NCBI GenBank assembly: GCA_021157445.1
Contig: JAGGWM010000186.1
Location: forward strand, 1 to 5,810
Direction: 5' to 3'
Length of the DNA stretch: 5,810 nt
From: Thermococcus sp.
GTDB lineage: Archaea; Methanobacteriota_B; Thermococci; Thermococcales; Thermococcaceae
The notes beneath the pieces were generated by a model. It did no database searches, was not told the DNA's origin, and saw only the letters and a list, made by a program, of their open reading frames with translations. How positions within the stretch are numbered: position 1 is the first letter of the stretch; each line of letters starts with the position of its first letter. Positions 1 through 5,162 of this stretch are shown piece after piece. The position numbers and the translations under genes were made by a program.

Positions 1-1346
1 AAGCGCATGTGTGGACCGCCGGAGCTAACAAAAGCGGTCTGTCCCTTTCCGCATCTCCCCATTTCGAGACCAAAATCGTTTCCTACGGCGCTTATCTTCT
101 TTAAGGCCTCAATCGCGATTCCGCTTATCGAAGTGTCTCTTATGGGCTTCGTTATTTCACCGTTTTCTATCATATAGCCCTCCTGAACTCCTACCTGGAA
201 GGCTGAGTTAAGCTGTGCTTGGCCTCCTCTGAAATCAACCACATAATATCCAAACTTAATGTCCTCTATCATCTCCTCGAACTTCCAGTCTCCCGGCTCG
301 AAGATTGTGTTGCGCATTCTTATTATCGGCGGATACGTGTAATTTTCGGCCCTTGAATGCCCATTTGGCTCCATGTTCCACTTGTGTGCATACTCCCTGT
401 TCAGCATTATCTCCTTCAAGATACCGTTTTCAATGATATGGATGTCCTTAACCGGAACCCCCTCATCATCATAGCGGTCATTTCCAAAGCCTCCCTCAAC
501 TATGCGCTCGCTCATTGTGACGTATTCAGGAGCAACCTGCTTGCCAATTAAATCCTTAAACGGCGAGTTTATCGTCAAATCTGCCTCCGCCAGATGTCCA
601 AGGGCTTCGTGAGCTATAATGCCCACAACTATCGGCCCAGCAACTATTGGAAATTCTCCTCTCTTTGGGGCAACTCCCTGCAGCTGGGCATGAACTTTCC
701 TTATGACCCTTTTGGCGACTTCTTCATTTGGCTCTTTCTCCTTGAAGAGCTCCCAGCCATAGTCTACAGCTCCAACTTCATCCCTCGCAGCTGCGAGCTT
801 CTCTCCCTCTTTGCCCGTTGCCCAAACGTATTGCCATACGTAGTTCAAATCCCATTTTATTTTTGTGCCCTCGTTTGTTATGAGGATTTTTTCACCACTT
901 GCATCCTCATAGCGAAGCCAAGTTGATTTTATAGCTTTGTCTTCTTTGAGAAGAGCCTCCAGATCCATTAACCTCTCAACCTTTTCCTCTATTGAAACAT
1001 CTCTGGGTTTTATTTTCATCTTGCTCCTCACGACATCTTGGTTGGCTTTTATTTCCGCAAGCTGGATTTTTTCCTTTTTGGCTTTTGCCGCTGCTTTTGC
1101 AAGTTTGTATGCACTTTCTATAGCTTTTTCAAGATTTTCAAGTCTATTTGTTGAAGAAAATCCCCAAGCTCCATCTGCTAGAACCCTAATTGCAACTCCC
1201 ATTTGTCCTTTGCCGGCAAAAGTTGTAAAAGTTCCATCTTTGAGCTCCAAAGTGTTCTTGCTGATGTTCTCATAGCGAATCTCTATGTACTCTGCTTTAA
1301 ATTTTTCAAGAGCCCAGTTAAGGGCGTTTTCTAATTTCTCTTCCAT
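1..1346 (-). CDS. tldD: TldD-family zinc metalloprotease (3' end cut by window edge)
   Basis: Reads without a stop from ATG at 1346 to the left edge (448 codons seen). The family is usually about 450-480 residues, so only a short C-terminal tail is missing. The product begins MEEKLENALNWALEKFKAEY. The N-terminal PmbA/TldD fold spans roughly residues 1-220. The metalloprotease domain follows with HEALGH at residues 246-251 (nt 594-611), the HExxxH zinc motif that marks TldD and is absent from its partner TldE/PmbA. Cys432 (nt 51-53, in GRCGKGQ) sits where E. coli TldD has its third zinc ligand. TldD normally works in the cytoplasm with TldE as a heteromeric protease that trims unfolded peptides and, in some bacteria, modified peptides. 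A tldE gene would be expected just beyond the left edge. The start is supported by GGTGAT at 1352-1357, 5 nt upstream. The family call is firm; the physiological substrate is unknown. Confidence 0.95.
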   Translation of the reverse strand, partial: MEEKLENALNWALEKFKAEYIEIRYENISKNTLELKDGTFTTFAGKGQMGVAIRVLADGAWGFSSTNRLENLEKAIESAYKLAKAAAKAKKEKIQLAEIKANQDVVRSKMKIKPRDVSIEEKVERLMDLEALLKEDKAIKSTWLRYEDASGEKILITNEGTKIKWDLNYVWQYVWATGKEGEKLAAARDEVGAVDYGWELFKEKEPNEEVAKRVIRKVHAQLQGVAPKRGEFPIVAGPIVVGIIAHEALGHLAEADLTINSPFKDLIGKQVAPEYVTMSERIVEGGFGNDRYDDEGVPVKDIHIIENGILKEIMLNREYAHKWNMEPNGHSRAENYTYPPIIRMRNTIFEPGDWKFEEMIEDIKFGYYVVDFRGGQAQLNSAFQVGVQEGYMIENGEITKPIRDTSISGIAIEALKKISAVGNDFGLEMGRCGKGQTAFVSSGGPHMR

Positions 1347-1351
1347 TGCAT

Positions 1352-1358
1352 ATCACCC
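1352..1358 (-). promoter_or_regulatory. Ribosome binding site of tldD
   Basis: On the minus strand this reads GGGTGAT, complementary to the archaeal 16S 3' end, with a 5-nt spacer to ATG 1346. A second ATG at 1351 overlaps the site and is out of frame, so 1346 is the start. Confidence 0.75.
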
Positions 1359-1381
1359 GCAATCTAAAGGTTTAGACGATC

Positions 1382-1389
1382 ATTTAAAT
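1382..1389 (-). promoter_or_regulatory. Putative TATA box of tldD
   Basis: ATTTAAAT is centred about 40 nt from the tldD ATG. That predicts a transcript start near 1360 and a leader of about 14 nt that just includes the Shine-Dalgarno site. A second candidate, TTTTATAG at 1402-1409 (minus), would give a leader of about 34 nt. I prefer the nearer box because the pfkB-family gene and the ABC operon show the same 40-nt spacing. The upstream BRE is weak for both. Confidence 0.45.
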
Positions 1390-1450
1390 TAACATTTAGG
1401 ACTATAAAAGCATTATCTTAAGCGGAGATGTATACAAAAGGACATTCGAT

Positions 1451-1464
1451 GGGAAAAATATAAA
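1451..1464 (+). promoter_or_regulatory. BRE/TATA promoter of the PfkB-family kinase gene
   Basis: GGGAAAAATATAAA combines a purine-rich BRE-like stretch with an A/T TATA element centred near 1460, about 41 nt upstream of ATG 1501. The predicted transcript start is near 1484-1486, giving a leader of about 15-17 nt that carries the Shine-Dalgarno site. It is the best promoter match in the window. Confidence 0.65.
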
Positions 1465-1488
1465 TCAGTTAAGTTGGGAAGAAGGTTT

Positions 1489-1496
1489 GGAGGTGA
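1489..1496 (+). promoter_or_regulatory. Ribosome binding site fixing the kinase start at 1501
   Basis: GGAGGTGA is a near-perfect anti-16S match, 4 nt from ATG 1501. The in-frame TTG at 1474 would put this site inside the coding region and lies upstream of the predicted transcript start, so the nine-residue extension is rejected. Confidence 0.85.
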
Positions 1497-1500
1497 AAGA

Positions 1501-2379
1501 ATGTTTGAGGTAGTTGCAATTGGTAATCTCAACTATGATATAACCCTCCTTGTTGAGAGATTTCCTGAGTTTCACGAGAAGGTAATCGCCAAGAGAGCCC
1601 ACTTTGGGTTAGGGGGAGCTGCGGGCAATACCGCTTCCTGGTTAGCTTATATGGGAGTTAAGGTGGGATTTATCGGAGCTGTAGGCAACGATGAAATTGG
1701 AGAGGCACACATACACTATTTTAAGAAAATCGGCGTGGATGTTGGTGGTGTTAAAGTCGTCAATGAACATTCTGGAATCGCTATTTCCTTAATAAAGGGC
1801 GAGGATAAAAGGATAGTGAAGCATCTCGGCGCTAATGCCTATAGAGATGTTGATTTTGAATACCTTTCAAAGGCAAGGCATGTTCATATGTCCTCCAACC
1901 CGAAAGAGCTCATTGAAAAGACCGTTAACTTTGCCTTCGAGAACGGAATTTCCATTTCGCTCGACATTGGAGAGGCAGAAGTTCCTAGTTCTGCTGAAGA
2001 CAAAATAACGTATCTGTTAATGAATGAAGACGAGTTCAAACGAAAGTACGGAAGCTTGGAGAAAATCCACGATGTTGGGGCTAAAAACGTAATTATAACC
2101 CTAAACGGCGGCGGGGCAATGGTTAGGGATGATAAGGGAAAGGTCTTCGAGATTAGGGGGCTGAGCGCTGAAGTGGTAGACTCTACCGGAGCGGGGGATG
2201 CATTTGATGCCGGATTCATTTATGGAGTTCTTAAAGGCTGGGAGCTAGGAGATGCAGCAAAACTTGGAGCCCTGTTAGCATACCTCACGGTGCAGAAAGT
2301 AGGTGCAAGAAGTGCAATCATTCCGCTGGAAGAAATTAAAAAAATAGCAGAGGAGTTGAATTTGGGTTTGCCCTTTTAA
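1501..2379 (+). CDS. PfkB-family carbohydrate/nucleoside kinase
   Basis: A 292-residue cytoplasmic kinase of the ribokinase/PfkB superfamily, at the usual length for the family. Residues 1-20 form the opening strand with the substrate-side pattern GNLNYD. The PfkB glycine-rich region is at about 36-68 ([10 protein letters not shown], then GAVGNDEIG). The Mg-associated NxxE motif is N175-E178. The anion-hole and catalytic motif DSTGAGDAF spans residues 227-235, with D233 as the expected catalytic base. It should transfer a phosphoryl group from ATP or ADP to a hydroxyl of a sugar, nucleoside or sugar phosphate. Motifs do not settle the substrate. Known Thermococcales PfkB members include cytidine kinase, ADP-dependent ribose-1-phosphate kinase and myo-inositol 3-kinase. 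My impression is that this one most resembles ribose-1-phosphate kinase, but that rests on memory alone. The gene appears monocistronic, is divergent from tldD, and overlaps the end of the ABC operon by 4 nt. Confidence 0.93.
   Translation: MFEVVAIGNLNYDITLLVERFPEFHEKVIAKRAHFGLGGAAGNTASWLAYMGVKVGFIGAVGNDEIGEAHIHYFKKIGVDVGGVKVVNEHSGIAISLIKGEDKRIVKHLGANAYRDVDFEYLSKARHVHMSSNPKELIEKTVNFAFENGISISLDIGEAEVPSSAEDKITYLLMNEDEFKRKYGSLEKIHDVGAKNVIITLNGGGAMVRDDKGKVFEIRGLSAEVVDSTGAGDAFDAGFIYGVLKGWELGDAAKLGALLAYLTVQKVGARSAIIPLEEIKKIAEELNLGLPF
2338..2344 (-). terminator. Candidate oligo-T terminator of the ABC operon
   Basis: Seven consecutive T on the minus strand, 32-38 nt beyond the permease 2 stop codon, inside the 3' end of the convergent kinase gene. 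Archaeal RNA polymerase stops at U-runs without needing a hairpin. There is no better candidate nearby on this strand. Confidence 0.45.
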
Positions 2380-2388
2380 TAGCTTTTT
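2374..2388 (+). terminator. Candidate oligo-T terminator of the kinase gene
   Basis: Two short T runs (TTTT at 2374-2377 and TTTTT at about 2384-2388) cover and follow the kinase stop codon on the plus strand, within the antisense end of permease 2. They are short, so termination may be leaky. Confidence 0.35.
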
Positions 2389-3197
2389 AAGCCAATTGTT
2401 CTTGCCCGCTTTTCACTCCATTTATAGCTTAGATACCCCAGCAAGGCATAAAGCAGTGAAAGAAAGATAAGATAAGAGATTTCCCCGGAGGCCTTTTCAT
2501 ACCCGTAGGCAACAACTTTTCTTACAGCTTCACTCGTTGGGGCATAGGGAAGAATTTTTGCCATTATCTGCAGCCCTCTGGGCAAGATTGAAATCGGATA
2601 CATCGCACCGCTTAGGGCAAAGACCAGCATTTCGAGAATCGTTATAAAAGGACCCGGGTCTTTCAAATAGAGGACAATACCAGCAGCTGCCATTCCCATT
2701 CCTATCATCCCTGCAGTGCCCACAAATAGTACCGGAAGAGCTTTAATGAAGTTGAGGAAGTTGAAGCGAACCTCAAATATCACCACAAAAAGGGGAACGT
2801 AGATGGACATGTAGATGAGAGACAGGAAAATCCGGGTAAGCACGTTGCCCATAAAGAAGGTCAACCTCCTTATTGGTGCTGCAAAAGAGTACTCAAGAGT
2901 CCCGGCATAGAGCTCATCAACAACGCTCCATACAAAGCCACTAAGAAAAGTCAATCCAAAGCCCAATACCATAAATCCTAGGACGGCAAAGGTTACGTAG
3001 TCCGAATATCCCGTGAGACGCTGAAGTGCGGGAGAGTTTCTCTCTCCGGTAAGGCCTATCCCTATCAACAAAGCCTGACCGACAAAAAAGAAACCCAACA
3101 TAACGTCGCTGATGAACCATATCTTGTAGCTCAAAAAGATTCTCCAGCTCTTGACTGCAACACCGTAGAGCGCCCTAAGCTCGTTAATAACCTCCAT
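2376..3197 (-). CDS. ABC-2 type transporter permease 2
   Basis: A 273-residue integral membrane protein and the last gene of the exporter operon. I count six hydrophobic segments, at about residues 27-48, 68-92, 117-139, 150-175, 183-204 and 243-260. The cytosolic loop [17 protein letters not shown] between segments 2 and 3 is the amphipathic coupling region typical of ABC2_membrane permeases. The conserved late region [14 protein letters not shown] precedes the last periplasmic-side loop. It should pair with permease 1 and the ATPase to move a substrate outward. I chose ATG 3197, which has GGGTGG 6 nt upstream; a TTG at 3203 is possible and adds two residues. The gene begins 14 nt inside permease 1, which suggests translational coupling. 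Its stop overlaps the kinase stop. Substrate is not inferable (lipid, drug or polysaccharide efflux are all possible). Confidence 0.9.
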   Translation of the reverse strand: MEVINELRALYGVAVKSWRIFLSYKIWFISDVMLGFFFVGQALLIGIGLTGERNSPALQRLTGYSDYVTFAVLGFMVLGFGLTFLSGFVWSVVDELYAGTLEYSFAAPIRRLTFFMGNVLTRIFLSLIYMSIYVPLFVVIFEVRFNFLNFIKALPVLFVGTAGMIGMGMAAAGIVLYLKDPGPFITILEMLVFALSGAMYPISILPRGLQIMAKILPYAPTSEAVRKVVAYGYEKASGEISYLIFLSLLYALLGYLSYKWSEKRARTIGLKSY

Positions 3198-3987
3198 ACC
3201 CAACCACCCGGGTTATTTTCTCCGCCCATTTAAAAATCAGGTATCCAATCATCCAGTAAAGGGGAATCAAAAAGAGAAGCCATCCTATCTCGCCTTGTAT
3301 TTCTGCATATGTTTTTCCAACGAAGATCGCTCTCACTGCAGAAGCAGCATGAGTTAACGGGAATATCTTTGAAAAAGCAACCAGCCATTCGGGCATTACG
3401 CTAAGGGGGAAGAACACTCCAGAGAAGAAGATCATTGAGAACTCAAATATCTGAGCAAAAGGCCCTATGTTCTTTAGAAGCATTACAAGGCCTGCAAAGA
3501 TGAAGCCAAATCCCAAAAACGCAAAGAGCGATGCTAGAATAATTGGAATTGACTTCAAGATTACCGAGACTGTGAGGGGAATATCAAATATCAGGGCACC
3601 AATTGCAAAGACAACTCCCATAAGGGCAGAGTCCATTAAAAGCCAGCTGATGGCCAATCCGGAAAGCAACTCTAAAATCTTAGCTGGAGAAAGAATGTTC
3701 ATTTCAAAAGTCCCCCTCTGGAGCTCTCTCCTTACGCCCCAGACGTAAGCCTCCATGGGGGAAACTGAGACCCACCATAAAACGTAGCCAATCAAAGCGT
3801 AAGTGGGATAATCACCCATTCCCGTAGAAGTGGCGAGCAGTTGTGAGTACCTACCTCCAAGAACTGCCTGCCCAAAGAAGACAAACTGGAGAAGGAAAAC
3901 TAAGCCAACCAGAATGGAGCTTACAACCCTTAAAGGATACCGGAAAAACATCCTAAACTCCTTCTCTATTACAGCCGGCAATATCAA
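3184..3987 (-). CDS. ABC-2 type transporter permease 1
   Basis: A 267-residue membrane subunit, homologous in plan to the next gene. A short cytosolic N-terminus contains EKEFRMFFRYPLR, an ABC-2 entry helix. Hydrophobic segments follow at about residues 20-42, 60-82, 105-132, 140-170, 175-197 and 235-255. The loop RRELQRGTFEMNILSP between segments 2 and 3 is the ABC-2 counterpart of [15 protein letters not shown] in permease 2. The region FFSGVFFPLSVMPEWL matches the conserved pre-C-terminal motif. The two permeases are clearly paralogous but diverged, so the transporter is probably a heterodimer. The start is TTG at 3987, overlapping the ATPase TGA by 4 nt, with a G-rich sequence (GGGGGTTGAGGGA) just upstream. 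Another TTG at 3981 is an alternative. Confidence 0.9.
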   Translation of the reverse strand: MILPAVIEKEFRMFFRYPLRVVSSILVGLVFLLQFVFFGQAVLGGRYSQLLATSTGMGDYPTYALIGYVLWWVSVSPMEAYVWGVRRELQRGTFEMNILSPAKILELLSGLAISWLLMDSALMGVVFAIGALIFDIPLTVSVILKSIPIILASLFAFLGFGFIFAGLVMLLKNIGPFAQIFEFSMIFFSGVFFPLSVMPEWLVAFSKIFPLTHAASAVRAIFVGKTYAEIQGEIGWLLFLIPLYWMIGYLIFKWAEKITRVVGYGGY

Positions 3988-4952
3988 TCCCTCAACCCCC
4001 TGCCGGTGAGCTTTATAAAAACGTCTTCAAGAGTCGGCTCCTTCTGCTCCACGCTTATTATCTTCGCTCCCTTCTTTACAAGCCATTCGACTAGCTTGGG
4101 AAGCTCTTCCTCATCTACTTGACCCCTCAAGGTTATAATTCCTCTTTCGGAATCTTCATCAACAACCGCCATTCTCCAAGGCAAATTATCAAAAGTGCCC
4201 TTCCCCTTGAGGCGTATTTCAACAGCATCTTCATCTCTAACGAGCTTTTTAAGGCCATCTGGGGTATCGAGGGCTATAATCCTGCCATGGTCTATTATGG
4301 CTATCCTATCACAAAGCTGCTCTGCCTCAACCATATAGTGGGTAGTTAGGAGAACAGTCTTGCCTCTCTCGTCAACAAGTTTTCTTATGAATTCCCTAAC
4401 GAATATAGAGCTCTGGACGTCCAAGCCCAAAGTAGGCTCGTCCAAAAACAGAACTTCCGGGTCGTTTATCAAGGCTTTCGCTATGGCCAGCCTCTGCTTC
4501 ATTCCTCTTGAGTAGTTCATGACAAGGTCATCTTTTCTTTCCCATAGCCCAACTAACTTAAGGAGCTCTTCAATTCTCTCTTTTTCTTCCCTCTTAGGAA
4601 CGTAGTAAATCCTTGCAAAATATTTTAAGTTCTCATATGCACTCAAACGCCAGTATAAAGTTCTCTCTCCTTCTGCTACGAGGTTTATCCTCTTTCTGAT
4701 CTCCCTTGCATCTTTTCGTATGTTGTATCCCAAGATTCTTGCCTCTCCTTCCGTAGGTTCAAGCAAAGTGGTGAGCATTTTTATTGTAGTGGTCTTTCCT
4801 GCTCCATTGGGTCCAAGAAGGCCGAAAAGCTCGCCCTTTTTAACCTTAAAGGTGATACCCTTAACTGCCTCAACCCATTCTACCTTTCTCAGGGGAAGAG
4901 GAATCTTTTTAGGATACCTTTTCTTCAAATTAAAGACCTCAACTGCATACAT
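3984..4952 (-). CDS. ABC-2 exporter ATP-binding subunit
   Basis: A 322-residue ABC ATPase and first gene of the operon. Motifs: Walker A GPNGAGKTT at 47-55, signature NYSRGMKQR at 146-154 in place of LSGGQ, Walker B VLFLDEP at 167-173 with catalytic E172, D-loop LGLD at 175-178, and H-loop H205 in LLTTH. A C-terminal extension from about 225 to 322 resembles the DUF4162-like tail of DrrA-type exporters. The Q-loop position reads VAEGERTLYWRLSAYENL (92-109), with no glutamine where most ABC proteins have one. The protein is a cytoplasmic energy subunit that binds the two permeases. ATG 4952 has AGGGGA 6 nt upstream. An in-frame ATG at 4991 would add 13 residues unlike the family N-terminus and overlaps the predicted TATA box, so I reject it. 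DrrA/Nod-type multidrug or lipid export is plausible; the substrate is unknown. Confidence 0.93.
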   Translation of the reverse strand: MYAVEVFNLKKRYPKKIPLPLRKVEWVEAVKGITFKVKKGELFGLLGPNGAGKTTTIKMLTTLLEPTEGEARILGYNIRKDAREIRKRINLVAEGERTLYWRLSAYENLKYFARIYYVPKREEKERIEELLKLVGLWERKDDLVMNYSRGMKQRLAIAKALINDPEVLFLDEPTLGLDVQSSIFVREFIRKLVDERGKTVLLTTHYMVEAEQLCDRIAIIDHGRIIALDTPDGLKKLVRDEDAVEIRLKGKGTFDNLPWRMAVVDEDSERGIITLRGQVDEEELPKLVEWLVKKGAKIISVEQKEPTLEDVFIKLTGRGLRD

Positions 4953-4958
4953 AACTGT

Positions 4959-4964
4959 TCCCCT
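4959..4964 (-). promoter_or_regulatory. Ribosome binding site of the ABC ATPase gene
   Basis: AGGGGA on the minus strand, 6 nt upstream of ATG 4952. The upstream in-frame ATG at 4991 has no comparable site, so this supports the shorter protein. Confidence 0.6.
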
Positions 4965-4986
4965 AAAGTACTCATGCCGAGAAGAG

Positions 4987-4995
4987 TACATAAAG
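4987..4995 (-). promoter_or_regulatory. Putative TATA box of the ABC exporter operon
   Basis: CTTTATGTA on the minus strand is centred 40 nt from ATG 4952, the same spacing as for the other two genes here. The predicted transcript start is near 4966. The flanking BRE is weak. The probable left end of the mobile element lies about 15 nt further upstream, so the core promoter survives but any farther operator has been replaced. Confidence 0.4.
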
Positions 4996-5009
4996 GTAAT
5001 GGTCTTTAA

Positions 5010-5054
5010 CTCATCGGGTGAGAAGTCCCTTTCCGGAAGGGGGATGAAAGCCCG
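5010..5054 (+). repeat. Subterminal hairpins at presumed IS left end
   Basis: CTCA/TGAG can pair around a 5-nt loop (5010-5022). CCCTT and AAGGG pair around TCCGG with one unpaired T (5028-5042). CGGG at 5015-5018 can also pair with CCCG at 5051-5054 to enclose the second stem. Such imperfect subterminal hairpins are what TnpA recognises as single-stranded DNA in this family. Only base pairing is observed; function is inferred. Confidence 0.4.
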
Positions 5055-5076
5055 AAACCCTTAAATACCCTTATAA
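5054..5076 (+). promoter_or_regulatory. Putative promoter of the element's genes
   Basis: GAAACCCTTAAATA looks like a BRE followed by a TATA box (about 5060-5067), with a second A/T box TTATAA at 5071-5076. Transcript starts would fall near 5090-5100, just before the tnpA relic. It points away from the ABC operon. Confidence 0.45.
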
Positions 5077-5085
5077 GTAGTAATT

Positions 5086-5162
5086 ATGGAGTAAGTACGG
5101 GTACATTCAGTTTACGGACTGTATCACCTAATTTTGGTCGTCATATGCAGAAAGCTAGGGTG
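5086..5162 (+). pseudogene. tnpA: Relic of IS200/IS605 Y1 transposase (TnpA), N-terminal fragment only
   Basis: In the frame beginning ATG 5086 the sequence reads M-E, then a TAA stop at 5092, then VRVHSVYGLYHLILVVICRK and a TGA at 5161-5163. The stretch HSVY-x-L, then YHLILVV, then a basic pair, is the recognisable N-terminus of TnpA, normally followed by KYRR and a further 100 or so residues with the HUH motif and catalytic Tyr. Everything after about residue 22 is missing and the sequence runs straight into tnpB, so an internal deletion has joined the two. At least one in-frame stop or frameshift also lies before HSVY. It cannot encode a working transposase. Recognition is from the family pattern, without alignment, and the fragment is short. 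Confidence 0.6.

Noticed and set aside
357..1275. Plus-strand open frames across 357-551, 594-926 and 937-1275
   Set aside because: They are antisense to the continuous TldD frame, lack ribosome sites and have unnatural composition for this genome.
1474..1500. TTG 1474 as kinase start
   Set aside because: It would place the GGAGGTGA ribosome site inside the coding region and start upstream of the predicted transcript start.
1884..2219. Minus-strand open frame inside the kinase gene
   Set aside because: Shadow of the PfkB coding frame; Ser/Pro-rich product without recognisable motifs.
4953..4991. ATG 4991 as ABC ATPase start
   Set aside because: It overlaps the predicted TATA box, has no ribosome site, and adds a tail unlike the family, whereas ATG 4952 has AGGGGA at 6 nt.
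3467..5064. Plus-strand open frames at 3467-3748, 4119-4349 and 4720-5064
   Set aside because: Antisense to the ABC permease and ATPase genes, whose motifs are clear on the minus strand.
5010..5085. C/D box small RNA in the gap before the element genes
   Set aside because: GGATGAA and CGATGAG only loosely resemble a C box, and no matching D box (CTGA) lies at suitable spacing.
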